Shown in pieces: positions 42,129-51,632 of a stretch of DNA of 64,000 nt. Below the pieces are notes generated by a model, which saw only the letters and a program-made list of their open reading frames with translations, had not been told where the DNA came from and did not search any database. Both the position numbers and the translations under genes were made by a program. Source of the DNA: Streptomyces curacoi (GTDB lineage: Bacteria; Actinomycetota; Actinomycetes; Streptomycetales; Streptomycetaceae); contig NZ_KQ947988.1 in assembly GCF_001513975.1 (NCBI RefSeq), forward strand, positions 454,104 to 518,103, in the 5' to 3' direction. The first letter of the stretch is position 1. Each line of letters begins with the position of its first letter.

Positions 42129-43310
42129 ATGAGGGCGGTCGTCGTGGGGGCCGGCATCGGCGGACTGGCCGCGACGCTGAGCCTGCGCCGCGCCGGCTGG
42201 GAGGTCACGCTCGTCGAGCAGACGCCCCGCTTCACCGAGGTCGGCGCCGGAATCCAGCTCGCCCCCAACGCCACGCGGGTGCTGCGCCGGCTCGGCGTGC
42301 TCGACGAGGTCGCCGCACAGGCCGTCCGCCCCGCCCACGTGAGCTTCCGTACCTGGTCGGACGGGGCGGAGATCTGCCGCTACGCGCTGGGCCGCGCGGC
42401 CGAGGACGAGTTCGGGGCGCCGTACCTGCTGCTCCATCGGGCCGATCTGCACCAGGCGCTGGCCGCGGGGGTGCCGCCCTGCTCCGTACGCCTGAACACG
42501 ACCGTCATCGGAATCGACCAGGACGACCGGTACGCCCACGTGACGACGGCGACCGGTGAACGCCTGACCGCGGACGTGGTCGTAGCCGCCGACGGTATCC
42601 GCTCCGCGGCCCGCCAGTGGCTCTTCGGCGAGGACGAGGCGGTGTTCTCCGGAACCGCCGCATACCGGGCACTGCTCCCGTCCGACGAGGTGGCCGATCT
42701 GGGCCTGCCCCCGCTCGCCGCCTGGCTCGGCCCGGACCGCCACTTCGTCCACTACCGGGTGCGCCGTGGCGAACTGCTCAACGTCGTGGCCGTGTTCTCC
42801 ACCCGGGCGGCGGCACAGGAGTCCTGGACCGCGCGGGCGGAACCGGCAGAGCAGCTGCGCGAGTTCACCGGGTGGGACTCCCGGGTGCGCACGGTCCTGC
42901 AACGCGCGGGCCAGGTGTACCGCTACGGCATCTACACCCGGACCCCGCTGAGGCGCTGGCACATCGGCCGGGTGACCCTCCTCGGCGACAGCGCCCACGC
43001 CATGGTGCCGTTCCAGGCCCAGGGCGCGGCCCAGGCGATCCTGGACGCGGCCGTACTGGGAGACGTCCTGACGGACGCGACACCGGCCGAGGTACCCGGG
43101 GCGCTCGACCGGTACGTACGCCGACGGCTCGCGGCGGCCACGAGCATGCAGGCCCGCTCCGCGCAGGCGGGCAGTGAATTCCACCTGCCGGACGGCCCCG
43201 AGGCCCAGGCGCGCAACGCCCGTATGGCGGCGTACGCGGCCGAGCACGGGTTCATGCCCCAGGCGACGGCGTGGCGGGCGGACTTACTGGACGAGCAGCC
43301 GGAACCGTAG
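42129..43310 (+). CDS. FAD-dependent aromatic monooxygenase
   Basis: A 393-residue class A flavoprotein hydroxylase (salicylate / 3-hydroxybenzoate 6-hydroxylase-like). It has the dinucleotide motif VVVGAGIGGLAATL (residues 4-17), the DG motif VVVAADGIRSAARQ and the GD motif LLGDSAHAMVPFQAQGAAQA. The ATG at 42129 starts at the first beta strand. It would use NAD(P)H and O2 to hydroxylate a small aromatic acid. No adjoining ring-cleavage genes, so the substrate is unclear. Confidence 0.9.
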   Translation: MRAVVVGAGIGGLAATLSLRRAGWEVTLVEQTPRFTEVGAGIQLAPNATRVLRRLGVLDEVAAQAVRPAHVSFRTWSDGAEICRYALGRAAEDEFGAPYLLLHRADLHQALAAGVPPCSVRLNTTVIGIDQDDRYAHVTTATGERLTADVVVAADGIRSAARQWLFGEDEAVFSGTAAYRALLPSDEVADLGLPPLAAWLGPDRHFVHYRVRRGELLNVVAVFSTRAAAQESWTARAEPAEQLREFTGWDSRVRTVLQRAGQVYRYGIYTRTPLRRWHIGRVTLLGDSAHAMVPFQAQGAAQAILDAAVLGDVLTDATPAEVPGALDRYVRRRLAAATSMQARSAQAGSEFHLPDGPEAQARNARMAAYAAEHGFMPQATAWRADLLDEQPEP

Positions 43311-43338
43311 GGCCTTCCGCGCGGGCTCCCCGGCCCGG

Positions 43339-45186
43339 CTACTCCACCGTCACCGACTTCGCCAGGTTCCGGGGCTGATCCACCTCGTTGCCCCGGGCCG
43401 TGGCCAACTCACAGGCGAACACCTGCAAGGGCACCGTCGCCACGAGCGGCTGGAGCAGGGTCGGCGTCGCCGGAATCCGGATCAGATGGTCGGCGTACGG
43501 CACCACCGCCTCATCCCCCTCCTCGGCGATCACGATGGTCCGGGCGCCCCTTGCCCGGATCTCCTGGATGTTGGACACGATCTTGTCGTGCAGAACCGAC
43601 CGCCCCCGCGGCGAAGGCACGACCACGACCACCGGCAGATCGTCCTCGATCAAGGCGATCGGCCCATGCTTCAACTCGCCCGCCGCAAACCCCTCGGCGT
43701 GCATATAGGCGAGTTCCTTCAGCTTCAGCGCCCCCTCCAGCGCCACCGGATAACCGACATGCCGCCCCAGGAACAGCACGGTGTTCTTGTGGGCCAGGCT
43801 CCGCGCCAGCGCCCGCACCGGCTCCATGGTCTCCAGAACCCGCTCGACCTCACCGCCGATATGCGCCAGGTCCCGGATCACCGCGTGGATCTCGTCCCCC
43901 CACTTGGTGCCCCGTACCTGCCCCAGATACAGCGCGACGAGATAACACGCCACCAACTGCGTCAGAAACGCCTTGGTCGACGCGACCGCCACCTCCGGCC
44001 CGGCATGCGTGTACAGCACCGCGTCCGACTCACGCGGAATGGTCGACCCGTTGGTGTTGCAGATGGCCAGCACCTTGGCGCCCTGCTCGCGTGCGTGCCG
44101 TAGGGCCATGAGCGTGTCCATGGTCTCGCCGGACTGGGAGATGGCGATGACGAGGGTCTGCTGGTCGAGGATCGGATCCCGGTACCGGAACTCGCTCGCC
44201 AGCTCCACCTCGCACGGAATCCGGGTCCAGTGCTCGATGGCGTACTTGGCGATCAGCCCGGCGTGAAAGGCCGTACCGCAGGCCACGACGACGATCTTGT
44301 CGACCTCCCGCAGCACCCCGGCGGGGATCCGCACCTCGTCCAGAGTCAGCGAACCAGCGGCATCGATGCGCCCCAGCAACGTATCGGCGACCGCCTTGGG
44401 CTGCTCGGCGATCTCCTTGAGCATGAAGTAGTCATAGCCCCCCTTTTCCGCGGCCGAGGCGTCCCAGTCGACGTGATACGGCCGGACGTCCGCCGCCCGC
44501 CCGTCGAACCCGGTGACGGTCACGCCGTCCCGCCGCAGCTCGACGACCTGGTCCTGCCCCAGCTCGATGGCCGACCGCGTGTGGTCGATGAACGCGGCGA
44601 CGTCCGAGGCCAGAAAGGCCTCACCCTCTCCAACGCCCACCACCAGCGGCGAGTTCCGCCGCGCCCCGACCACCACATCGGGCTCGTCCGCATGCACGGC
44701 GACCAGCGTGAAGGCGCCCTCCAGCCGCCGGCACACCAGCCGCATCGCCTCGGCCAGATCGGCACACGACGAGAACTCCTCGGCGAGCAGATGCGCGACG
44801 ACCTCCGTGTCGGTCTCGGAGGCCAGCTCATGCCCCCGCTCCGCCAACTCGGTCCGCAGCGCGGCGAAGTTCTCGATGATCCCGTTGTGCACGACGGCCA
44901 CGCGCCCGGCGTTGTCGAGATGCGGATGGGCGTTCGCGTCCGTCGGCCCGCCGTGCGTGGCCCACCGCGTGTGGCCGATGCCCGTGGTGCCCGTCGGCAG
45001 CGGCCGATCGACCAGCTCCTTCTCCAGGTTCAGCAGCTTCCCGGCCTTCTTCGCGGCCGCCAGCCCCCCGTCCGCCAGTACGGCGACACCCGCCGAGTCG
45101 TACCCCCGGTACTCCAGCCGCTTCAGTCCGGCCGTCACGATCTCCAGCGCCGACTGCGACCCCACGTATCCCACGATTCCGCACAT
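43339..45186 (-). CDS. glmS: Glutamine-fructose-6-phosphate aminotransferase
   Basis: A 615-residue GlmS, which makes glucosamine-6-phosphate for peptidoglycan. The ATG at 45186 exposes the catalytic Cys2 (MCGIVGYVG) of the Ntn glutaminase domain (residues 1-230). Two SIS isomerase domains follow with SQSGETMDT and the C-terminus DQPRNLAKSVTVE. Full length. No glmS ribozyme-like leader is apparent in the 126 bp before the repeat array. GlmM, which acts next in the pathway, is encoded about 5 kb away. Confidence 0.97.
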   Translation of the reverse strand: MCGIVGYVGSQSALEIVTAGLKRLEYRGYDSAGVAVLADGGLAAAKKAGKLLNLEKELVDRPLPTGTTGIGHTRWATHGGPTDANAHPHLDNAGRVAVVHNGIIENFAALRTELAERGHELASETDTEVVAHLLAEEFSSCADLAEAMRLVCRRLEGAFTLVAVHADEPDVVVGARRNSPLVVGVGEGEAFLASDVAAFIDHTRSAIELGQDQVVELRRDGVTVTGFDGRAADVRPYHVDWDASAAEKGGYDYFMLKEIAEQPKAVADTLLGRIDAAGSLTLDEVRIPAGVLREVDKIVVVACGTAFHAGLIAKYAIEHWTRIPCEVELASEFRYRDPILDQQTLVIAISQSGETMDTLMALRHAREQGAKVLAICNTNGSTIPRESDAVLYTHAGPEVAVASTKAFLTQLVACYLVALYLGQVRGTKWGDEIHAVIRDLAHIGGEVERVLETMEPVRALARSLAHKNTVLFLGRHVGYPVALEGALKLKELAYMHAEGFAAGELKHGPIALIEDDLPVVVVVPSPRGRSVLHDKIVSNIQEIRARGARTIVIAEEGDEAVVPYADHLIRIPATPTLLQPLVATVPLQVFACELATARGNEVDQPRNLAKSVTVE

Positions 45187-45313
45187 GCGGGGCAGCCTAC
45201 GACCGATTCGGCGTCCGAAACGGCCTCCGCGTGCCCGATTTCGGAAATTCCCGCCCCGGTACGAACGCTCCGACGGCGTCGCTTCCCGCCCGGACGGGCA
45301 GCCGCGCACAACG

Positions 45314-45415
45314 CCCGAGTCACGTCTTCACCCGAGTCACGTCCTCGCCCGAGTCACGTCTTCACCCGAGTCACGTCCTCGCCCGAGTCACGTCTTCGCC
45401 CGAGTCACGTCTTCG
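45314..45415. repeat. 17-bp tandem array across the ABC permease stop codon
   Basis: Six contiguous 17-bp units of cccgagtcacgtcttcg, with ttca, ctcg and ttcg endings alternating. The permease stop (TGA, 45405-45407) lies in the first unit encountered by the coding strand; five copies follow in the intergenic space towards glmS. No spacers, so not CRISPR. Confidence 0.93.
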
Positions 45416-46220
45416 CCCGATAAGCCCGCATGGCCAACGGATAGAACACCACCGCTATCCCCGCAGCCCACACCAGCGACCACACCACCGGCTCCGCCAC
45501 CGGCCCGCCCAGCAGCAGCCCGCGGAACGCGTCGGACAGATGGGTCACCGGATTGACGTCGCTCCACGCCTGCAGCCACCCCGGCATGGTCTCCACCCTG
45601 ACGAACGCGCTGCTGGTGAAGGTGATCGGGAAGATGAGCGTGAACGCGAACGCCTGCACTTTCTCCACGTCCCCCGCCAGCATGCCGATCAGCACCGCGC
45701 ACCACGACACCGCCGCCGCGAACACCACCAGCAGCACCGCCCCGAGCAGGAACCCCTCCGGTCCCCCGGTGATCCGGAAGCCGAGCAGCAGGCCGAGGCC
45801 GATCATCAGCAGCATCGCCCAGACATGCTTGGCGAGGTCCGCGGTGATCCGGCCGATGAGCGGTGCGGAGCGGGCTATCGGCAGGCTGCGCAGCCGGTCG
45901 AAGACGCCCTTGGTGAGGTCGGTGTTGAGGGCCATCGCCGTGTACATCGTCATGAACAGGGTGTTCTGCACGATGATCCCGGGCAGCGCGTACTTCAGAT
46001 ACGCCTCCGGCGACCCGGCCATCTGCCCGCCCAGTACGTACGTGAAGAGGAACACGAACATGATGGGCGTGATGCTGTAGTCGACCAGCTCCAACGGGTT
46101 GTGCTTGACCGCGACCAGGCTTCGCCAGGCCATCGTGAAGGTCTGCCGCAGCCCGTCGAGCGGCCGCACCCGCCCCGACTTGCCGATCGGGGCGGTGATG
46201 GTCGTGGTGGTGGCGGTCAT
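45405..46220 (-). CDS. ABC-2 type exporter permease (DrrB-like)
   Basis: A 271-residue permease with about six membrane helices. A Thr-rich N-terminus (MTATTTTITAP) precedes helix 1, and LRSLPIARSAPLIGRITADL plus the conserved NPVTHLSDAFRGLLLGG are ABC-2 features. ATG overlaps the ATPase stop as ATGA, so the pair forms one coupled unit. Similar DrrAB systems export drugs or lipids; substrate is not predictable. The last codons sit in a 17-bp tandem repeat. Confidence 0.92.
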   Translation of the reverse strand: MTATTTTITAPIGKSGRVRPLDGLRQTFTMAWRSLVAVKHNPLELVDYSITPIMFVFLFTYVLGGQMAGSPEAYLKYALPGIIVQNTLFMTMYTAMALNTDLTKGVFDRLRSLPIARSAPLIGRITADLAKHVWAMLLMIGLGLLLGFRITGGPEGFLLGAVLLVVFAAAVSWCAVLIGMLAGDVEKVQAFAFTLIFPITFTSSAFVRVETMPGWLQAWSDVNPVTHLSDAFRGLLLGGPVAEPVVWSLVWAAGIAVVFYPLAMRAYRAKT

Positions 46221-47248
46221 GGCCCGGTCACCGCCTTCCGCAGCTCGCCGTCGGCGTTCCGCGGCTCGCTCTCGTCGTCCCGGACGGACGCGCCGCCGTT
46301 GCCCTCGGGTGCGCCGGGTTCGGCTCGGTGACCGGTCAGGGCCAGGAAGACCTCGTCGAGCGACGAACGGCGCAGGGCGAGCTCGCCCACGGCTATCCCC
46401 TCGCGGTCGAGCGTGCGCACGACGGCCGGCATCAGCTCGGGGTCCTTCACCGGGGCGGTGATCGTCTCGCCCTCGATCCGGGCCTGCGGACCGGCGGCCC
46501 CGGCCACCACCGTGTGCGCCCGCGCCAGGTCCTGCGCCAGCACCGGCCGCAGCTCCAGCACCTGCCCGCCGACCTGCGACTTCAGCTGGTCCGGGGTGCC
46601 CTCGGCGATCACCCGGCCCTTGTCGATCACCACGATGTCGTCGGCGAGCACATCGGCCTCGTTCAGGTACTGCGTGGTCAGCAGGGCCGTCGCGCCGTCC
46701 GCGACCAAGCCCCGCAGCAGGTCCCACAGCTCACCGCGGCTGTGCGGGTCCAGCCCCGTGGTCGGCTCGTCGAGGAAGAGGATGCTCGGCCGGCCCACCA
46801 GGCTCGCGGCCAGGTCCAGGCGCCTGCGCATACCGCCCGAGAAGGTCTTGACGGCCCGCCCGGCCGCCTCCGACAGCTGAAACCGGTCCAGCAGCTCGGC
46901 CGCCCGCGCCCGGGCCGCCCGCCTCGGCAGACCCAGCAGCCGGCCGATGAGCAGCAGGTTCTCCGTGCCGGTCAGGTTCTCGTCCACCGCCGCGTACTGC
47001 CCGGTCAGCCCGACCATGGCGCGTACGACCCCGGCCTCCCGGACGACGTCGTGCCCGGCCACCCGGGCCCTGCCGGCATCGGGCCTGAGCAGCGTCGCGA
47101 AGATCCGCACCGCGGTCGTCTTCCCCGCGCCGTTGGGACCGAGCAGCCCGAGGACCGAGCCCCTGCGGGCCCCCAGGTCGACCCCTGCCAGCGCCTCGGT
47201 CTCCTTGAACCGCTTGACCAGGCCTTCCGCCTCGATCGCATATGTCAT
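46217..47248 (-). CDS. ABC exporter ATPase (DrrA-like)
   Basis: A 343-residue ATP-binding subunit. Walker A is GPNGAGKTTAVRI, the signature is FSGGMRRRLDLA, Walker B is ILFLDEPTTGLDP, and an H-loop region follows TALLTTQYLNEAD. The ~110-residue C-terminal extension is typical of DrrA (daunorubicin-resistance) proteins. It energises the coupled permease. Confidence 0.94.
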   Translation of the reverse strand: MTYAIEAEGLVKRFKETEALAGVDLGARRGSVLGLLGPNGAGKTTAVRIFATLLRPDAGRARVAGHDVVREAGVVRAMVGLTGQYAAVDENLTGTENLLLIGRLLGLPRRAARARAAELLDRFQLSEAAGRAVKTFSGGMRRRLDLAASLVGRPSILFLDEPTTGLDPHSRGELWDLLRGLVADGATALLTTQYLNEADVLADDIVVIDKGRVIAEGTPDQLKSQVGGQVLELRPVLAQDLARAHTVVAGAAGPQARIEGETITAPVKDPELMPAVVRTLDREGIAVGELALRRSSLDEVFLALTGHRAEPGAPEGNGGASVRDDESEPRNADGELRKAVTGP

Positions 47249-47407
47249 GGGTCACCCCCTCGGGGTCGGTGGCCCCGGCCTGGGCCCACCTCTCCCACAA
47301 CTGTGACGCACGGCACTGACATTCCGCGTTTGCCCCGATTCCTCCCGAAAGCTGCGGGGTGACGGATCCCACGCCACAGTCCGTTCGTCCGCCCGTAACA
47401 ATGGACT

Positions 47408-48397
47408 GTGATCTCTCCGGTCCCCTCGATGCCCCGGAGCGCCCACCGGCCCAGGCCGGAGGCGACTCCCTACGTCGACCTCACCCGCTCGGAGTGGAGC
47501 GCGCTGCGCGACAAGACCCCGCTGCCGCTCACCGCGGAGGAGGTCGAGAAGCTGCGCGGCCTCGGCGATGTCATCGACCTCGACGAGGTGCGGGACATCT
47601 ACCTCCCGCTCTCCCGCCTCCTCAACCTCTACGTCGGCGCCACCGACGGCCTGAGAGGCGCGCTGAACACCTTCCTCGGCGAGCAGGGCTCCCAGTCCGG
47701 CACCCCGTTCGTCATAGGGGTCGCCGGCTCGGTCGCCGTGGGCAAGTCCACGGTCGCCCGCCTCCTGCAGGCCCTGCTCTCCCGCTGGCCCGAGCACCCG
47801 CGCGTCGAGCTGGTCACCACCGACGGGTTCCTCCTTCCCACCCGGGAGCTGGAGGCCCGCGGCCTGATGTCGCGGAAAGGTTTTCCCGAGTCCTACGACC
47901 GTCGCGCGCTCACCCGGTTCGTCGCCGACATCAAGGCGGGCAAGGGCGAGGTCACGGCCCCCGTCTACTCCCACCTGATCTACGACATCGTCCCCGACCA
48001 GAGGCTCTCGGTCCGCCGCCCCGACATCCTGATCGTGGAGGGCCTGAACGTCCTGCAGCCCGCCCTCCCCGGCAAGGACGGCCGCACCCGGGTCGGCCTC
48101 GCCGACTACTTCGACTTCAGCGTGTACGTCGACGCCCGCACCGAGGACATCGAGCACTGGTACCTCAACCGGTTCAAGAGGCTGCGCGAGACCGCCTTCC
48201 AGAACCCCTCCTCGTACTTCCGCAAGTACACGCAGGTCTCCGAGGAGGAGGCCCTCGCCTACGCCCGCACGATGTGGCGCACCATCAACAAGCCCAACCT
48301 GGTGGAGAACATCGCCCCCACCCGCGGCCGCGCCACCCTCGTCCTGCGCAAGGGCCCGGACCACAAGGTGCAGCGGCTGAGCCTGCGCAAGCTGTAG
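47408..48397 (+). CDS. coaA: Type I pantothenate kinase
   Basis: A 329-residue CoaA, the first step of CoA synthesis from pantothenate and ATP. Walker A is GVAGSVAVGKSTVARLL (about residues 103-119), with TTDGFLLP, RKGFPESYD and the feedback-site region IVEGLNVLQ. GTG start. Unlike type III enzymes, type I is inhibited by CoA. Divergent from the ABC exporter. Confidence 0.96.
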   Translation: MISPVPSMPRSAHRPRPEATPYVDLTRSEWSALRDKTPLPLTAEEVEKLRGLGDVIDLDEVRDIYLPLSRLLNLYVGATDGLRGALNTFLGEQGSQSGTPFVIGVAGSVAVGKSTVARLLQALLSRWPEHPRVELVTTDGFLLPTRELEARGLMSRKGFPESYDRRALTRFVADIKAGKGEVTAPVYSHLIYDIVPDQRLSVRRPDILIVEGLNVLQPALPGKDGRTRVGLADYFDFSVYVDARTEDIEHWYLNRFKRLRETAFQNPSSYFRKYTQVSEEEALAYARTMWRTINKPNLVENIAPTRGRATLVLRKGPDHKVQRLSLRKL

Positions 48398-48462
48398 AGC
48401 CGCGGCACCGGCCTGCCGGAGCCGGCACCCTCACCCTCCTGCGGGCCTGTTAGAAAGACGTC

Positions 48463-49401
48463 ATGCTGCATCTGCGTCTGATCACCCCGGCCGACCGGAC
48501 CGACGACGTGGTCCGCCTGATCGAGAACACGGTCGGCGCCACCCACCTCGTCGTGCTGCCGGGCGTCGCCCGCAACCCGTCCGGGGACGTCGTCCAGTGT
48601 GACGTGGCGCGCGAGGCGGGCGACGAACTCATCGGCGCGCTCCGGCAGTTGGACCTGGACCAGGCCGGTTCGATCGCCGTCGAGAAGATCGACCTGTCGC
48701 TGTCCGAGCGGGCCGACAAGGCCAAGGAGGAAGCACCGGGCGAGGGGGCGGACGCGGTGCTGTGGGAGCACCTCGCGGACGCCACGCACGAGGAGTCGAC
48801 CCTCTCCATCACCTACGTCGCCTTCATCACGCTGGCCACGATGATCGCGGCCTGCGGTGTGGTGCTGGACAACGCGATCCTGATCGTGGGCGCGATGGCG
48901 GTCGGCCCGGAGTTCGGGCCGCTGGCGGGCATCTGCACGGCGGTGGTGCAGCGGGCACCCCGCCTCGCGCTGCGCTCGCTGATCGCCCTGCTGGTGGGCT
49001 TCGCCGTGGCGATGGCGGTGACGGTGGGCTTCAGCCTCTTCATGGACGCCGTCGGCCTGTTCACCGAGGCCAGGCTGGAGGGCGACCGGCCCAACACCGG
49101 CTTCATCTACGCCCCGGACTGGTTCTCGTTCGTCGTGGCGGTACTCGCCGGCGCCGCCGGCACCCTCTCCCTGACCTCCGCCAAGTCCGGCGCCCTGGTC
49201 GGCGTCGCCATCTCCGTGACGACCGTCCCGGCCGCCGCCAACGCGGCCGTGGCCCTGATCTACGACGATGCCAAGCAGACCTGGCTCTCGACGGGCCAGC
49301 TGCTGCTGAACCTCCTGGGCATCGTCCTGGCCGGGACACTGACGCTGCTGGCACAGAAATGGTTCTGGTCGACCCAGCGCCGTCAGCGGCGGCAAACCTG
49401 A
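48463..49401 (+). CDS. DUF389 membrane protein
   Basis: A 312-residue DUF389 family protein. The N-terminal cytoplasmic domain (residues 1-90, MLHLRLITPADRTDDVV) is followed by about six hydrophobic helices with VLDNAILIVGAMAVGPEFGPLAGI, the most conserved family stretch. Function is unknown; family members occur as integral membrane proteins across actinobacteria. It follows coaA by 65 bp in the same direction. Confidence 0.88.
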   Translation: MLHLRLITPADRTDDVVRLIENTVGATHLVVLPGVARNPSGDVVQCDVAREAGDELIGALRQLDLDQAGSIAVEKIDLSLSERADKAKEEAPGEGADAVLWEHLADATHEESTLSITYVAFITLATMIAACGVVLDNAILIVGAMAVGPEFGPLAGICTAVVQRAPRLALRSLIALLVGFAVAMAVTVGFSLFMDAVGLFTEARLEGDRPNTGFIYAPDWFSFVVAVLAGAAGTLSLTSAKSGALVGVAISVTTVPAAANAAVALIYDDAKQTWLSTGQLLLNLLGIVLAGTLTLLAQKWFWSTQRRQRRQT

Positions 49402-49405
49402 AAAG

Positions 49406-49443
49406 CACTGCCCGCCTGCAGATCATGAAGCAGGCGGGCAGTG
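49406..49443. terminator. Bidirectional terminator after the DUF389 gene
   Basis: A perfect 14-bp stem (cactgcccgcctgc / gcaggcgggcagtg) with a 10-nt loop lies 5 bp past the DUF389 stop and between converging genes. Confidence 0.88.
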
Positions 49444-49486
49444 AAGCCGGACAGTTCTGGCCGGCGAGAATGATGTGGAGCGCGGG

Positions 49487-49822
49487 TCAGCCCTTTTCGA
49501 CGGGGTTGAGGTGGGCGTACTTCACCCAGCCCTTTTTCCCCTTGTTGGCCCCGCTGGTGACCTTGCCGTAGCTCCACTTGTAATCCTTGGTGCAGTACTC
49601 GGTGAACCCGGCACCGTTGTACAGGACTCCAAGGGAGGTGTAGCTCGTGCCGGGGCCGCTGCGCAGGTGCACGGCATCCGAAACGTCCTTGGTCTGCGTG
49701 AGGATCAGGTTGCACGCTCTCGGCAGGGACGCCGCCGAGGCGGTCGGGGCGGTGAGCACGGCGCCCCCGAGGATTACGGCACCGGATACGGCAGCCGCTG
49801 CTATGCGCCGGGCGATTCGCAC
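49487..49822 (-). CDS. Secreted SH3-domain small protein
   Basis: 111 residues. A Sec signal peptide (RIARRIAAAAVSGAVILGG, cleavage near ASA) is followed by a bacterial SH3 domain with VHLRSGPGTSYTSLGVLYNG and KGWVKYAHL. Two Cys could form a disulfide. Such proteins bind cell-wall peptides; the lack of an enzymatic partner domain suggests a stand-alone wall-binding protein. Confidence 0.85.
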   Translation of the reverse strand: MRIARRIAAAAVSGAVILGGAVLTAPTASAASLPRACNLILTQTKDVSDAVHLRSGPGTSYTSLGVLYNGAGFTEYCTKDYKWSYGKVTSGANKGKKGWVKYAHLNPVEKG

Positions 49823-50077
49823 TTCTCGTCTCCTTGAGTTGGTCAGACTCTGAAAAAGTCCTCAACACCATTCGGGACGGAATCCATCTGGCCGCCAGAA
49901 GGTATGAGGTTGCGCCAGGCATGGTTCTCGCTGGCGCAAAGCAGACCCTACCCGATCATGGAGAAGGCCCTTCGCCCAACTCCCTTTCGACTCAGCGGCC
50001 TTGGCGGGCCGGGGGCCCGACCTCAGGCAGGAGAACACTCAGCCGGAGACGGCTTTCCGAAGCGGATGCGGACGCAT

Positions 50078-51436
50078 CTACCCAAGCGCGGACTTCACGG
50101 CATCGGCCAACCGCCCCGCCACAGAGCGAGCCTGCTCGATGTCCGCCGCCTCGACCATCACGCGCACCAACGGCTCGGTCCCGGACGGCCGCAGCAGAAC
50201 CCGACCCGTAGAGCCGAGTTCCCGCTCCGCCTCGGCAACGGCGGCAGCCAGCTCGGCCGACTCCCCGACCCGCGACCGGTCCACGTCCGGCACATTGATC
50301 AGCACCTGTGGCAGCCGCTCCATCACGGCGGCGAGATCCCGCAGCGTACGACCGGTCTCCGCGACCCGAGCGGCCAGCAGCAACCCGGTCAGCGTCCCGT
50401 CACCGGTCGTGGCGTGATCGAGGATGATGACATGCCCGGACTGCTCGCCGCCAAGGGCGTACCCGTGCTCCTTCATCTCCTCCAGCACATAGCGGTCACC
50501 GACCGCGGTCTGCACCAGCGCGATGCCCTCGCGCTCCATGGCCAGCTTGAAGCCCAGGTTGGACATGACGGTCGCCACGACGGTGTCGGCACGCAGCGCG
50601 GAGCGTTCCCGCATGGCCAGCGCGAGCACGGCCAGGATCTGGTCGCCGTCCACCTCCTCACCGGTGTGGTCCACGGCGAGGCAGCGGTCGGCGTCCCCGT
50701 CGTGCGCGATACCGAGGTCGGCGCCGTGCTCGGCGACGGCGGCCTTCAGCTTCTCCAGATGGGTGGACCCGCAGCCGTCGTTGATGTTGAGCCCGTCCGG
50801 CTCGGCCCCGATGGTGACGACCTCGGCCCCGGCCCGCGCGAACGCCTCCGGCGAGACCCCCGCGGCGGCGCCGTGCGCCTCGTCGAGGACGATCCTCAGC
50901 CCGTCCAGCCGGTTGGGCAGCACGCCGAGGAGGTGGGCGACGTACTCCTCGAACCCCTCGTCGTACGACCGCACCCGCCCGACGGCCGCGCCGGTCGGCC
51001 GCTCCCACGGCTCACCGTGCCGGTGCTCGTCGTAGACCGCCTCGATACGGTCCTCCAGCTCGTCGGCGAGCTTGTGGCCGCCGCGGGCGAAGAACTTGAT
51101 GCCGTTGTCGGGCATGGCGTTGTGGCTGGCGGAGAGCATGACACCGAGGTCGGCGCCGAGCGAGCCCGTGAGATACGCCACCGCGGGCGTCGGCAGCACA
51201 CCGACGCGCAGGACGTCCACACCGGCGCTCGCGAGGCCCGCGACCACGGCGGCCTCCAGGAACTCCCCGGACGCGCGCGGATCCCGTCCGACCACTGCCG
51301 TCGGCCGGTGGCCCTCGAAGGTGCCCGCCTCGGCCAGTACGTGCGCCGCCGCCACGGACAGACCAAGCGCCATCTCGGCCGTCAGATCCGCGTTGGCGAC
51401 GCCACGCACGCCGTCCGTGCCGAAGAGTCGTCCCAC
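50078..51436 (-). CDS. glmM: Phosphoglucosamine mutase
   Basis: A 452-residue GlmM that converts glucosamine-6-P to glucosamine-1-P for UDP-GlcNAc. Start GTG at 51436 gives VGRLFGTDGVRG. The phosphoserine loop is SASHNAMPDNGIKFF, the metal loop is DGDADRCLAVD, and the C-terminal phosphate loop is RPSGTEPLVRVM. Full length. It lies next to rpsI-rplM as in other actinobacteria. Confidence 0.97.
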   Translation of the reverse strand: MGRLFGTDGVRGVANADLTAEMALGLSVAAAHVLAEAGTFEGHRPTAVVGRDPRASGEFLEAAVVAGLASAGVDVLRVGVLPTPAVAYLTGSLGADLGVMLSASHNAMPDNGIKFFARGGHKLADELEDRIEAVYDEHRHGEPWERPTGAAVGRVRSYDEGFEEYVAHLLGVLPNRLDGLRIVLDEAHGAAAGVSPEAFARAGAEVVTIGAEPDGLNINDGCGSTHLEKLKAAVAEHGADLGIAHDGDADRCLAVDHTGEEVDGDQILAVLALAMRERSALRADTVVATVMSNLGFKLAMEREGIALVQTAVGDRYVLEEMKEHGYALGGEQSGHVIILDHATTGDGTLTGLLLAARVAETGRTLRDLAAVMERLPQVLINVPDVDRSRVGESAELAAAVAEAERELGSTGRVLLRPSGTEPLVRVMVEAADIEQARSVAGRLADAVKSALG

Positions 51437-51572
51437 TTGTCCTCCTGAGGAAGCGTCAGTTGTCGAAGACCGGCCGATCGGCCAAGGAGCCGGGGAACCA
51501 GTCACCCGAGCACACGAGCACACGATCCTTTGAGCGCCTTGTGCCGTTATACGCCCAAGGCTGTGCTAAAAC

Positions 51573-51612
51573 GAACGCCCCGACGGCACTGTGGCGTGCC
51601 GCCGGGGCGTTC
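51573..51612 (-). terminator. rplM-rpsI terminator
   Basis: A 17-bp stem with one internal mismatch (gaacgccccgacggcac / gtgccgccggggcgttc) and a 6-nt loop lies 20 bp after rpsI, separating it from glmM. Confidence 0.88.
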
Positions 51613-51632
51613 GGACGTACAGGCAGCGAAGG

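Noticed and set aside
45187..45313. glmS ribozyme or riboswitch.
   Set aside because: The leader before glmS is only ~126 bp to the repeat array and shows no ribozyme core; Streptomyces glmS is not known to use it.
45314..45415. Possible CRISPR array.
   Set aside because: Units abut without spacers and are 17 bp; no cas genes are present.
46397..47362. Plus-strand frames opposite the DrrA-like ATPase.
   Set aside because: Antisense to intact Walker A, signature and Walker B motifs.
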